Positions 33,420 through 42,309 of a DNA stretch of 64,000 nucleotides are shown piece after piece. This stretch comes from Nonomuraea sediminis (lineage in GTDB: Bacteria > Actinomycetota > Actinomycetes > Streptosporangiales > Streptosporangiaceae). Position 1 is the stretch's first letter. The number at the start of each line of letters is the position of its first letter. A program made the position numbers and the translations under genes. The notes below the pieces were generated by a model that saw only the letters and a list, made by a program, of their open reading frames with translations, had not been told where the DNA came from and did not search any database. Location of the stretch: positions 434,001 to 498,000 of the forward strand of contig NZ_JAHDTI010000007.1 of NCBI RefSeq assembly GCF_018531495.1, given 5' to 3'.

Positions 33420-34985
33420 CTACTTGCCCGGCTTCAGGTCGTAGGCGAACACGACGCTCGGGTAGGCCGGGTTGTCCACGTAGCCGCTGACACCGGCGGC
33501 GTAGGCCCTGCGGTAGCGCTGGACGTACGGCACGGCCACCGCTGCCTGCTCCTGGATGATCTGCTTCTGCAGGGTCGCGTACGCCGTCTCGGCCTTGGCC
33601 CTGTCGGTCGCGGCCAGGCCGGGCAGCGCGTCGATCTCCTTGTCGATCGCGTCGTCCTTCAGGTAGGACAGGTTGAACGACGGCGGGTCCATGCCGCGGA
33701 AGACGTTGAGGAACCAGGAGTAGGCGTCGGCGTAGTCCGGATACCAGTACATGACGAACAGGTCCTGCCGCTTCTTGCCCTTGCCCTGGTCCCACTGGGC
33801 GTTCCAGGACAGCGGGGTCGCGTCGAGCCGCACGTCGAGCTTGGCCAGCGCCGAGGTCAGCAGTGTGGTGAGCAACTGCTGGTCGCTGTCGCCCTGGGCA
33901 TAGGTCATGGTCAGCGTCAGCTGCTTGCCGCCGGGTCCGTACCCCGCCTCCTTCAGCAGCGCCTCCGCCCCGGCCAGGTCCTGCTCGGGCGTCATGTCGG
34001 CCGCGTGGCCGAGCAGGCCCTCGGGCACCAGCCCGCTCGCCGGCGCGACCGCGCCCTTGGCGGCCGCGATCAGCCCGTCGTAGTCGATGGCCTTCTGCAG
34101 CGCCCTGCGCACCTTGACGTCCATGGTGCCGGTGTTGAACAGGACGAGCAGGTTCTGGAACGACGGCGTCTCGGAGGTCTGCAGCCCGGCCGCTTTGGCC
34201 TGGTCGAACAGCTGCGGGCCGAGCCGTTCCGCGTAGGTGACCTCGCCGCGCTGGAGCAGCTGCCAGGTGGTGGTCTCCTCCGGGCTCACCCGGAACCGCA
34301 TCGTCTTGTAGTGCGGGCCGTCCCAGCCGCCCCAGTAACCGTCGAACACCGTCAGCGTCAGCTCGACCTCGCGCCCCTTCTGCCAGTCGCCGATGACATA
34401 GGGGCCGGTGCCGCCGTCCTGCTTGCCGCCTGCCAGGTCGGCCGCCGTGTCGTAGATGTACGCCCCGTAGCCCGAGGAGGCGATCACGTCCAGCGGAGCC
34501 GCCTGGGACAGGGTGAACTCCACCGTGGTCGCGTCCACGGCCTTGATCGACTTGACCGCGTCCCAGATGTAGGCGGCGTACCCCTTCTTCTTCCTGGTCC
34601 GCTCGATGGCCGCCTTGACCGCCTCGGCGTCCATGGCCTTGCCGGTGTGGAACTTCACGCCCTCGCGGAGCTTGAAGGTCCACTTCCTGCCGTCCGCGTC
34701 GGTGGTCCACGACGTCGCCAGCCGCGGTTCGACCTTCTTCGTCGCCGGGTTGTACTTGGTCAGCGTCTCGTAGATGTTCTGCAGGGCGATGATCTCGTTG
34801 GACGAGGAGGCGGCCGGATCCCACTCGGTGATCACGTCCAGATTGGACGCGTACACGAACGCGGTGTCGCCGGCCTGCGACGTCGGCTGATGCGTCTGCG
34901 CGCCGCGCACCTTCCCGCCGCCGCAGGCCGAGATCGCCAGCCCCGCGGCGAGCAGCGCCGCCACGGCCCGGGTTGTCCTGCGCAT
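33420..34985 (-). CDS. Peptide-type ABC transporter substrate-binding lipoprotein
   Basis: A 521-residue SBP_bac_5 family lipoprotein. The signal ends in the lipobox ISAC with the acylated Cys at position 21. Family segments include FVYASNLDVITEWDPA, QNIYETLTKYNPATKKVEPRLATSW, KWTFKLREGVKFHTGKAMDAEAV and GPYVIGDWQKG. It captures the imported solute outside the membrane. Relatives bind di- and oligopeptides, nickel or glutathione. Here the coupling to hydantoinase and DUF917 genes points to a cyclic amide or amidated compound rather than ordinary peptides; that is inference. Confidence 0.9.
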   Translation of the reverse strand: MRRTTRAVAALLAAGLAISACGGGKVRGAQTHQPTSQAGDTAFVYASNLDVITEWDPAASSSNEIIALQNIYETLTKYNPATKKVEPRLATSWTTDADGRKWTFKLREGVKFHTGKAMDAEAVKAAIERTRKKKGYAAYIWDAVKSIKAVDATTVEFTLSQAAPLDVIASSGYGAYIYDTAADLAGGKQDGGTGPYVIGDWQKGREVELTLTVFDGYWGGWDGPHYKTMRFRVSPEETTTWQLLQRGEVTYAERLGPQLFDQAKAAGLQTSETPSFQNLLVLFNTGTMDVKVRRALQKAIDYDGLIAAAKGAVAPASGLVPEGLLGHAADMTPEQDLAGAEALLKEAGYGPGGKQLTLTMTYAQGDSDQQLLTTLLTSALAKLDVRLDATPLSWNAQWDQGKGKKRQDLFVMYWYPDYADAYSWFLNVFRGMDPPSFNLSYLKDDAIDKEIDALPGLAATDRAKAETAYATLQKQIIQEQAAVAVPYVQRYRRAYAAGVSGYVDNPAYPSVVFAYDLKPGK

Positions 34986-34993
34986 TGGACCTC

Positions 34994-36517
34994 CTAGAGT
35001 TCTCCCAGCGGCCCGGCCGCCTTGATCTGGACCCGCAGCGCGGGCTCCGGCAGGTAACTCAGCGGGATCTCGGTGATCTCCACGATCTCCACTGCCGAGG
35101 GGGCGGCGCCTGCCTGCACCGCACGGTTGCGCGCGGTCTCCGACGCCTCGTCGATCGCTTCCCTGCGGCCGGGTCCGGCCGGGACGATCGTCTCGATCGA
35201 GCCGCTGACCAGGGCGATCGCGGCTCCCACGGCGTTGGCCACGTTGCCGTGGGCCGGCCGTACGACCTCGCTCACGCCCGGCACCTCGTCGGGGACGAGG
35301 AAGGCACCGCCGCCCACCACGACCAGCGGCAGGTCGGTCTTGCCGAGCGACATCCGGTCGACCGCGTCGGCGATCTGCTCGTCGGTCAGCCGCAGCGCCG
35401 CCGCCAGCCCGGCCGGAGGTTTCACCGACCCCAAGGAGGTACGGCCGGCCGCCACGGCCGCGTCCGTCAGCGTCGGGGTGTCGCCGCCGAAGACCAGCGC
35501 CTCGGTGGTGATCCGGTAACCGACCGAAGCGCCGGAACCGAGGATCGTGCCGCCGCCGAGGGCGAGGGCGAGGATGTCCGGCATCCGGAAGTTCGTCCGC
35601 ACGCCGCCGATCTCCACCCCGGCGGACGACACTCGCGGGAACCCGTTGACCAGCACGCCGAGGTCGGTAGACGTGCCGCCCACGTCGGCCACGATCGCGT
35701 CACCCAGATCCGACAGGTAGGCCGCCCCCCTGATCGAGTTGGCCGGTCCGGATCCGATGGTGAGCACCGGGTAGCGGGCCGCGTAGTCGACGGTCATCAG
35801 GGTGCCGTCGTTCTGCGCGAAGTAGCGGTTGACGTCCAGGCCGTAGGAGTCAAGGACGTCTCGCAGCGCGTCGTGGACGTGCGCGGCCACCTGGTAGAGG
35901 GCGGCGTTCAGCACCGTGGCGTTCTCGCGTTCGAGCAGGCCAAGCGCGCCGATCTCGTGGCTGAGCGACACCGCGACCTGCGGCCCGAGCTCCTCGGCGG
36001 TGATCTCCGCGGCGCGCAGTTCCTGGTCGGGGGCGGCCGGGCTGAACACCGAGGTGAACGCGACCGCGTCGGCGTGCCCGGCGACCGTGGCGAGGAAGCG
36101 GCGCAGCCCCTCCTCGTCCAGCGGGGCGATCTTCCTGCCGTCCACGTAGCTGCCGCCACCCAGCACCGCGGTGCGCACCACGGTGGCCTCCCGCAGGTCG
36201 GCGGGCCAGGATTCGAGCGGGGGCACCGCGGTGGAGGAGGGCGCGGCCAGCCGTACCGCGGCGACCCGGCCGAGCCGGTGGCGCTCCAGGATCGCGTTGG
36301 TGGCGTGGGTGGTGCCGAGCATGACCCAGCCCACCCGGTCGCGGTCCGCGCCCAGGCTGTCGAGCACCTGCTTGATCGCCGCGCGCATCCCGGTGGTCAC
36401 GTCCGGGGTGGTCGGCTGCTTGGTGCTGGCGATGATCCGGTTGGCTCCGTCGAGGACGACGGCGTCGGTGTTGGTGCCCCCCACGTCCACGCCGATTCGC
36501 AGGTCACACGTGCTCAC
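34994..36517 (-). CDS. Hydantoinase/oxoprolinase family protein
   Basis: A 507-residue protein of the hydantoinase A/5-oxoprolinase ATPase-fold group. The N-terminal GVDVGGTNTDAVVLDG is the nucleotide-binding loop; VMLGTTHATNAILERH, GLLERENATVLNAAL, GSGPANSIRGAAYLSDLGDAIVADVGGTSTDLG and LGGGTILGS follow in the usual order. It is about 200 residues shorter than HyuA proper, matching the shorter relatives that pair with DUF917 proteins. The start is GTG, with GAAGGGAG 8 bases upstream; it overlaps the DUF917 stop by 4 bases. It probably uses ATP to open a cyclic amide. No separate HyuB gene is present. Confidence 0.87.
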   Translation of the reverse strand: MSTCDLRIGVDVGGTNTDAVVLDGANRIIASTKQPTTPDVTTGMRAAIKQVLDSLGADRDRVGWVMLGTTHATNAILERHRLGRVAAVRLAAPSSTAVPPLESWPADLREATVVRTAVLGGGSYVDGRKIAPLDEEGLRRFLATVAGHADAVAFTSVFSPAAPDQELRAAEITAEELGPQVAVSLSHEIGALGLLERENATVLNAALYQVAAHVHDALRDVLDSYGLDVNRYFAQNDGTLMTVDYAARYPVLTIGSGPANSIRGAAYLSDLGDAIVADVGGTSTDLGVLVNGFPRVSSAGVEIGGVRTNFRMPDILALALGGGTILGSGASVGYRITTEALVFGGDTPTLTDAAVAAGRTSLGSVKPPAGLAAALRLTDEQIADAVDRMSLGKTDLPLVVVGGGAFLVPDEVPGVSEVVRPAHGNVANAVGAAIALVSGSIETIVPAGPGRREAIDEASETARNRAVQAGAAPSAVEIVEITEIPLSYLPEPALRVQIKAAGPLGEL

Positions 36518-37635
36518 GGTCGCGCTCCCTTCTCGCCCTGCGCGGCTACCGGGCTCGCCGCTTCGCCGCACTCCTCCACGGGGATGTAGTCGATGTCGTA
36601 ACCGAAGGCCGCCGGGCCCGCCGTACGCAGGCCGGCCGAGGTGCGCCAGAGCGGCGCGCACGGCCAGGCCAGGACCATCACCCGCATGCCGTAGCGGAGG
36701 GATTCGGTGGAGATGGCCTCGGCGGTCTGGTTGTCCACGATCGAGATCAGGTCCGGCACGCTGGCCCTGACCCTGCCGTCCTCCAGCGCGACCAGGTTCT
36801 CGTTCTGGATCTCGATGCGGAGCAGACGGCCCTTGCACTCGCCGATGCCCTCGATGACCACGCTGCCGCGAACGAACCCGCCGCCGGTGCGCCGCTCGAT
36901 GTCGACGAGCTTGCCGGTGATCAGGCTGACCGCGCCCAATTCCGCGCGGAGGGCCTCGACCGGGTCGGCCGCACCCTCCACGGCCCGGCCGAGCGCGATG
37001 GCCCGGCTGGGGGTGCCCTCGATCACCGCGCCGCGCATCTCCCCGGCGGTGAGGACGTAGTCGGCCATGATCGCCGTGCTGCCCATGGCCACGCACACGG
37101 CGCGGGCCAGCGCTTCGGACCACAGCCCGTCCACCGGGCGTAGCGTGGCGACGTTGCCCTGCACGTCCGCCATGACGACCAGCCCTGGGTCGCGGCCCGC
37201 GACGTACATGGACACCATCTGAACCTCGGGGAAGGCCCGGCCCATCCCGTCGGCGTCGAGCAGCGGCAGGCCGAGGGAGGCGGCCAGGGCCACCGGTTCC
37301 ACGCCGTTGCCGCCGCCGATCTCCGAGGCCATCACCGCGACGACCGGCTTGCCGAGTGTTTGCTCCACGGTGTCGCGGATGAGTGCGGCCTCCCGGCCGC
37401 TGGGCAGCATCTCGCCCGACACCGTGGGCGCGCCTATCGCGCCGAGCGGCAGCACCAGGCCGTCCTGCGGCAGCTCATCGAGCGTGACCAGCGGGACGTC
37501 GCCGTGCTCGCGGAGCGCGGCGCTCGCCGAGAGCGCGGCGGAGGTGACTCCGCCGCCGCCACCGGTGCCGAGAATCGCGCAACCGAACGTGAGATGAGGG
37601 ATGTCGGCGGGGGTCACCCGCTTCCGGTCGTGCAT
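36514..37635 (-). CDS. DUF917 domain protein
   Basis: A 373-residue first gene of the operon. It fits DUF917: VTPADIPHLTFGCAILGTGGGGG at the start, VVAVMASEIGGGNGVEPVALAASLGLPLLDADGMGRAFPEVQM, GTPSRAIALGRAVEGA and SVPDLISIVDNQTAEAISTESLRYGMRV toward the end. DUF917 proteins usually occur beside hydantoinase/oxoprolinase genes and are thought to be their partners; the reaction is not settled. Several Met codons lie close together (37635, 37647), and the one beginning MHDRKRVT is used. It is divergent from a PucR regulator. Confidence 0.87.
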   Translation of the reverse strand: MHDRKRVTPADIPHLTFGCAILGTGGGGGVTSAALSASAALREHGDVPLVTLDELPQDGLVLPLGAIGAPTVSGEMLPSGREAALIRDTVEQTLGKPVVAVMASEIGGGNGVEPVALAASLGLPLLDADGMGRAFPEVQMVSMYVAGRDPGLVVMADVQGNVATLRPVDGLWSEALARAVCVAMGSTAIMADYVLTAGEMRGAVIEGTPSRAIALGRAVEGAADPVEALRAELGAVSLITGKLVDIERRTGGGFVRGSVVIEGIGECKGRLLRIEIQNENLVALEDGRVRASVPDLISIVDNQTAEAISTESLRYGMRVMVLAWPCAPLWRTSAGLRTAGPAAFGYDIDYIPVEECGEAASPVAAQGEKGARP

Positions 37636-37728
37636 GGCGACCAGCATGCTCGGAGCTTGACGGCCGGACATAGTCTGCAGCGCACAACATTTCGGCGTTC
37701 GATGTGATGAGCGCATAAGCTCCCGTCC

Positions 37729-39123
37729 ATGGAGCGCATCGCCGATCTCCTCGAGAGCGAACACCTCGGCCTGCGGTTGCTGGCCGGTCCCGAGCGCGGG
37801 CCCTCGATCGTCGCGGTGACCGCGCTCGACGCGCTGTCCGCGATCCGGTACGCCCAGCCGGGCTCCTGCGTCGTGGTGTCCAACCGGCTCACCGCCCGGG
37901 CCCTGCCGTACCAGCTCGACATCGCGGTACGGCACGCGGCGCAGCGCGGGATCGCGGCCCTGGTGCTGATCGGCGCGACCGCCCTGCCGATCACGACCTG
38001 CATGCTGGCCGACCGGGCGGGGCTGTCGGTCCTCGGCATCCCGGGCGAGCGCGACGTCGCCGACGTACTCCTGCAGATCGATCGGATCATCCGCAGCGGC
38101 GCCGCGGAGTCCCTGGCCAGGGCGCTGCAGGCGATGGCCGTCGCCGCGGAGGCGGAGGAGTCGGGCGACCTGGAACGCCTGCTCCGCGACGTGGGCGCCG
38201 TCCTCGCGGCCGACCTGCGCCTGGACGGGGAGCAGGTCACCGCCTCGGCGGACGACGACGCGGTGCGCCTGGTTCTCCCCGCGGTGGACGCCGCCGTGAC
38301 CAGGATGCGGGCCGCGTCCCTGGCCAGGGAGCTGGCCCCCGGTCAGATGCGTTCCGACCTGCTCATCGAACTCGTCGTCGCGGACCGCGCCCAGGCGAGC
38401 CGGCTGGCCGAACGCGCGCGCATCCTCGGCCTGCCTGTGGACGGCCGGCACATCGCCCTCTGGATCGACGCCCACGTGGACGACCTGGTCGAGCGGCGCG
38501 GCCTGCTGGACGCGATCAGCATGCGGGTGCTGCGCAACCCCCGTACCTCCGCCGGCTACTGGAACGTCGCTTCGGTCGAGGACGCGCTGCTGGTCACCTG
38601 CACCTCGACGGCGAACGTGGCCGACGGTGCGCTCGCCCGCGCCGCCGACGACCTCGCCCGCGTCCTGCGCGAACGCCATCCCGGCCGACCACTGCACTGC
38701 GGTGTCGGTACGGCGCAGCCCGGCCTGCCCGGGTTGCGCACTTCCGTGGCCGAGGCCAGGGCGGCCTGTGCCACCGCGGTCGCCAAACACACCGCGGTCG
38801 CCCACTTCGACGCCACCGGCATCCAGCGCGTCCTCGCCGAGGTGGCCGCCTCACCGATCAGCCGCAAGGTGGTCGACGACCTGCTCCGCCCGCTGGACGA
38901 ACTCGGTGAGGACCAGGGACGGCAGGCCGTCGCCACCCTGGCCGCCTTCCTCGACTGCGGCCGCTCGCCCCGGCTCGCCGCCACCCGGCTCAATCTGCAC
39001 TTCAACGCCGTGTCCTACCGGATCAGGAAGATCGTCGCCATCCTCGACGCCGACCTCGACGACCCCGACACCCGCTTCGCCCTGCACCTGGCCTGCCGTC
39101 TCCGCCTCACCGCGCCGTGGTGA
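37729..39123 (+). CDS. PucR family transcriptional regulator
   Basis: A 464-residue regulator. The N-terminal half resembles the PucR ligand-binding domain (VTALDALSAIRYAQPGSCVVV, AAQRGIAALVLIG, LADRAGLSVLGIPGERDVADVL). The middle is a GGDEF-like CdaR region (HIALWIDAHVDDL, HCGVGTAQPGLPGLRTSVAEARAA). The C-terminal HTH_30 is PLDELGEDQGRQAVATLAAFLDCGRSPRLAATRLNLHFNAVSYRIRKI in three helices. The family activates purine, allantoin and related nitrogen-use operons. It is divergent from the DUF917-hydantoinase-ABC operon with about 90 bases between, and almost certainly controls it. Confidence 0.9.
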   Translation: MERIADLLESEHLGLRLLAGPERGPSIVAVTALDALSAIRYAQPGSCVVVSNRLTARALPYQLDIAVRHAAQRGIAALVLIGATALPITTCMLADRAGLSVLGIPGERDVADVLLQIDRIIRSGAAESLARALQAMAVAAEAEESGDLERLLRDVGAVLAADLRLDGEQVTASADDDAVRLVLPAVDAAVTRMRAASLARELAPGQMRSDLLIELVVADRAQASRLAERARILGLPVDGRHIALWIDAHVDDLVERRGLLDAISMRVLRNPRTSAGYWNVASVEDALLVTCTSTANVADGALARAADDLARVLRERHPGRPLHCGVGTAQPGLPGLRTSVAEARAACATAVAKHTAVAHFDATGIQRVLAEVAASPISRKVVDDLLRPLDELGEDQGRQAVATLAAFLDCGRSPRLAATRLNLHFNAVSYRIRKIVAILDADLDDPDTRFALHLACRLRLTAPW

Positions 39124-39138
39124 AGACGCGCTGGTCCG

Positions 39139-40440
39139 TCATACGTTCGCCGACTGGCGCGGTGCCAGCCAGTCGGCGATGTCGGCGATCACGACCTCAT
39201 CGACGTGCTGGGGCTTGTCGTAGTCCGTGGGCGTGGACGGGCCGGAGCCGGGGAAGAACAGGTGGTCGTCGGCGTCGTAGACGCGGATGGTGACGTCCGT
39301 ACGGTGGGCGAGGCCCGCCTGCCAGCCCGCGAGGTCGTCGGCGACGGTCACCTGGTAGTCGCGGCCGCCCTGCAGGATGAGCATCGGCTTGTCCAGCGCG
39401 GTCGCGGTTGCGACCGGGTCGTAGCCGCGCAGGTCCAGCCAGTACGCCCCGGAGTAGCCGAACGGCAGCTCCGCGGCGGGTGTCTCAGCCGACAGGTGTG
39501 GGCTGTCGACAAGTGCGGCCTGCCGCGTGATCGTCTCGACCGCGGCCTGCGCGCCGGGATCGAGCGAGGCGAGGTGGCGGACGACGCGGACGGCGGCCTG
39601 GTGCATGGGTTGGGTGTCAGCGGCCAAGAGCACCAGTCCTGCCACCGACGGCTCGGCGGCGGCGACCCTCGGGGCCACCTTGCCGCCCATGCTGTGGCCC
39701 GCGACATACACACGCGCGGCGTTGACGGCCGGGTGGCGCTGGAGCAGGGAGACGGCCGCGACGGCGTGCGGGACGTACTCGTCGCTCATGGTGAAGTCCG
39801 GGATCGCCGCCACCTGTCCGGAGTGGGCGTGGGTCACCTTGTCGAACCGGAGCACTGCCACGCCGCGGCCGGCCAGTCCCCAGGCCAGGTCCTTGAGGGG
39901 CTTGTTGGGGCCACTGGTGGCGTCCCGGTCGAACGGCCCGCCGCCGCTGAGCAGCACCACTCCGGGCCACGGACCGTGCCCGCGCGGCAGGCTCAACGTT
40001 CCGGGTACGGCCAGCGCGCCGGAGCCCACGGTGACCTCATGCTCGTCGAACCTCTTGCGGCGGACGTACGACGGCGGCGCCCATGGCTCGGTGAGCGCGG
40101 GCGCGAGCTGCAGGCCCTGCAGCAGGCCGGTCTCGTCGACCGACATGACCACCGTCAGCCCGCCACGCTCGTACGTCACCGGGACGCTCACCTTGACCAG
40201 CTCCGCCTTCCCCGATGCGGTCACCCAGCTTTCGGGGGCCGGCTCGCTGATCGGCGTCCCGACCGCGGAGATCGCCCCGATCCTGGAGAGCTGACTTTCC
40301 CAGGCGACTTGCAGCGTCTCAGCGGAGGCCACCGCTCGCAGCGGCGGGGCGAACAATGTCTCGATGTCCGCGAAGCGTCCACTCCGCGCCATCTCGACGA
40401 CCGCCGTGGCGATCGCCGCCGGATCCGTTCCTCTGGTCAT
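39139..40440 (-). CDS. Alpha/beta hydrolase with N-terminal DUF3887-like domain
   Basis: A 433-residue cytoplasmic protein. Residues about 5-110 (FADIETLFAPPLRAVASAETLQVAWESQL, VTYERGGLTVVMSVDETGLLQGL) look like DUF3887, an NTF2-like domain. Residues about 125-430 form the hydrolase: PGTLSLPRGHGPWPGVVLLSGGGPFDRD, nucleophile Ser250 in VAGHSMGGK, ILQGGRDYQV with the acid and a late DHLFF His. This pairing is common among Gram-positive dienelactone-type hydrolases of unknown substrate. GAAAGG before the ATG at 40440 decides the start. It is divergent from an HTH regulator 60 bases away. Confidence 0.85.
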   Translation of the reverse strand: MTRGTDPAAIATAVVEMARSGRFADIETLFAPPLRAVASAETLQVAWESQLSRIGAISAVGTPISEPAPESWVTASGKAELVKVSVPVTYERGGLTVVMSVDETGLLQGLQLAPALTEPWAPPSYVRRKRFDEHEVTVGSGALAVPGTLSLPRGHGPWPGVVLLSGGGPFDRDATSGPNKPLKDLAWGLAGRGVAVLRFDKVTHAHSGQVAAIPDFTMSDEYVPHAVAAVSLLQRHPAVNAARVYVAGHSMGGKVAPRVAAAEPSVAGLVLLAADTQPMHQAAVRVVRHLASLDPGAQAAVETITRQAALVDSPHLSAETPAAELPFGYSGAYWLDLRGYDPVATATALDKPMLILQGGRDYQVTVADDLAGWQAGLAHRTDVTIRVYDADDHLFFPGSGPSTPTDYDKPQHVDEVVIADIADWLAPRQSANV

Positions 40441-40499
40441 CCCGACACCAACCTTTCTACTATTTGGCGAACGGTAGCACAGCATGAGAATGTTGCATC

Positions 40500-41075
40500 G
40501 TGGACACTTTGGAGCTACTGGCGCATCCGGTGCGGCTGCGGATCGTGCATGCGATGCGCGGAGAGCGCGAACTCACCACCGGCCAGCTATGCGCGCGGAT
40601 CCCCGACACTTCGAAGGCCATGGTCTATCGGCACGTCGACCTGCTCGCGGCCGGTGGAATCCTGGAAGTGGCGGGCGAGAGGCGGGTGCGCGGCGCGGTG
40701 GAGCGCCGCTACCGGCTACGCCACGACCGAGCCGTGCTCGACGCCGACGTGCTCGCGGCCATGACGCCCGACGACCACCGGCGCGTCTTCGCTACCTCGA
40801 TGGCCGTCATGGTCACTGAATTCAACGCCTACCTCGACCGCGAGGATGCCGACCCGGTTGCGGATCTCGTCGGCTACCGGCAGCACGCCGTCTGGCTCAC
40901 CCGCGGCGAGCTGGAAGAGATGATCGGCGAGTTCCGGCGCGTGATCCTGCCCCTGTTGACCAACCAGCCAACGCCGGACCGCACGCAACACCTGCTCAGC
41001 CCGATCTTTTTCCCGGTCGAACAGCCACCCGCCGACTCTGAATCAGGCCCGGATCGTCCTGACCCAAGTACGTGA
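40500..41075 (+). CDS. ArsR-like winged-helix regulator
   Basis: A 191-residue regulator starting at GTG. Residues 1-80 form the winged helix: DTLELLAHPVRLRIVHAMRGERELTTGQLCARIPDTSKAMVYRHVDLLAAGGILEV in order, with the recognition helix SKAMVYRHV and the Arg-rich wing VRGAVERRYRL. The C-terminal 110 residues are helical and resemble the DUF6503/HTH_20-linked sensor region of actinobacterial homologues. It is divergent from the DUF3887-hydrolase gene and probably controls it. A strong hairpin begins inside its last codons. Confidence 0.83.
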   Translation: MDTLELLAHPVRLRIVHAMRGERELTTGQLCARIPDTSKAMVYRHVDLLAAGGILEVAGERRVRGAVERRYRLRHDRAVLDADVLAAMTPDDHRRVFATSMAVMVTEFNAYLDREDADPVADLVGYRQHAVWLTRGELEEMIGEFRRVILPLLTNQPTPDRTQHLLSPIFFPVEQPPADSESGPDRPDPST

Positions 41076-41096
41076 TGATGGACTGTCATCACGTAC
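41068..41096 (+). terminator. Strong hairpin over the regulator stop codon
   Basis: Perfect 11-base inverted repeat GTACGTGATGA / TCATCACGTAC (41068-41078 with 41086-41096, 7-base loop). The stop codon of the regulator lies within the left arm. No T-tract follows, and an operator role is also possible. Confidence 0.55.
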
Positions 41097-41147
41097 ACGG
41101 CCCACCGCTCCAGTACGGCTGGGACTTCACAAGACATACGCGGGCGA

Positions 41148-41174
41148 ATTATCGTCAGAGTCCAGCGATAATAA
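41148..41174 (+). promoter_or_regulatory. AT-rich operator, copy A (probable ROK repressor site)
   Basis: ATTATCG (41148-41154) is mirrored by CGATAAT (41166-41172) across an 11-base spacer. Over 27 bases it matches the element at 49862-49888 read on the other strand at 20 positions, the first 11 being identical. It lies 20 bases before the GH172 start and overlaps a -10-like GATAAT. In DNA this GC-rich such a match is unlikely by chance. Confidence 0.75.
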
Positions 41175-41193
41175 CCGTGTCGTGAGGAGCGCG

Positions 41194-42297
41194 ATGACCG
41201 GATTCAACGGGCTGGGGACCCACCTGGGCAATATCGCCCGCCTGTCAGCGGCGCGGACGCGTTCGATCAGTGCCGAGAATCCGACGGGAGCCGCAGGAGG
41301 CGGCGCATGTGCGCAGGTCGGCACCCATTCGACCGCCTACGCGGCCCGCGACCTGGGACCGGGCTGGAAGGTGTCGCCGTGCGTCGACCTCCTGGGCGGC
41401 GAGGTCCGCGTCATCGCCGACATCGAGGGGCCGGGCGCGATCCAGCACATGTGGATGACCGTGCAGCCCCGTTTCCTGCGGCGGCTGGTATTGCGTTGCC
41501 ACTGGGACGATGAGGAGTCGCCGTCGGTCGAGGTGCCGTTGGGTGACTTCTTCTGCCAGGGCTGGGCCACCTACTGCCCGGTCAACTCCCTGCCGGTGGT
41601 GGTGAACCCGGCGGGCGGTCTCAACAGCTACTGGGAGATGCCGTTCCGGCGCCGGGCCAGGATCACCGTGGAGAATCTCAGCCCCGACCGGATCGACGGT
41701 TTCTTCTACCAGATCACCTACGCGCTGACCGAGGTCGACCAGGATGACGCCTATCTGCACGCGCAGTGGCGCAGAAGCGATCCGGTGCCCTTCGGCCGGC
41801 CGCACACCATCCTGGACGGGGTGCGCGGCCAGGGGCAGTACGTAGGGACGTACCTGGCGTGGGAATCCCATCACAGCGGCTGGTGGGGCGAGGGGGAGAT
41901 CAAGTTCTACCTCGACGACGACGGGGAATGGCCCACCATCTGCGGGACGGGTACCGAGGATTACGTCGGCGGCGCCTGGGCCTTCGAGGATCCCCCGGGC
42001 GCCTATCAGCCCTACAGCACGCCGTACCTGGGGATGCCGCAGGTCATCAAGCCTGACGGCTTCTACGGCAGCCAGCAACGCTTCGGCCTGTACAGATGGC
42101 ATGTCCGTGATCCGATCCGGTTCGCCACCGGGCTGCGGGTCACGATCCAGGCGCTGGGATTCCGCAACATGATGGAGGAGAGACTGCGCTACCGGCCGCT
42201 GAGCGACGACGTCGCCTCCACCGCCTTCTGGTACCAGAGCCATCCCCACGGCCCGTTCCCCGACCTGCCTGGCCTGGACGGGCTGGACACCGTCTGA
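41194..42297 (+). CDS. GH172 (DUF2961) glycoside hydrolase
   Basis: A 367-residue cytoplasmic protein of the DUF2961 family, now GH172, a jelly-roll enzyme that forms trimers. Matching segments are FNGLGTHLGNIARLS, RSISAENPTGAAGGG, GPGAIQHMWMTV, GDFFCQGW, YWEMPFRRRARITVEN, and GTGTEDYVGGAWAFEDPPGAYQPYSTPYLG with the acidic active-site residues. Known members act on fructofuranosides or D-arabinofuranosides. AGGAG before the ATG at 41194 decides the start. No signal peptide, so it acts on imported sugar. It converges on the leftward sugar operon and shares its operator motif, so it probably works on the same substrate. Confidence 0.87.
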   Translation: MTGFNGLGTHLGNIARLSAARTRSISAENPTGAAGGGACAQVGTHSTAYAARDLGPGWKVSPCVDLLGGEVRVIADIEGPGAIQHMWMTVQPRFLRRLVLRCHWDDEESPSVEVPLGDFFCQGWATYCPVNSLPVVVNPAGGLNSYWEMPFRRRARITVENLSPDRIDGFFYQITYALTEVDQDDAYLHAQWRRSDPVPFGRPHTILDGVRGQGQYVGTYLAWESHHSGWWGEGEIKFYLDDDGEWPTICGTGTEDYVGGAWAFEDPPGAYQPYSTPYLGMPQVIKPDGFYGSQQRFGLYRWHVRDPIRFATGLRVTIQALGFRNMMEERLRYRPLSDDVASTAFWYQSHPHGPFPDLPGLDGLDTV

Positions 42298-42309
42298 CGC
42301 CGGTGCCGG

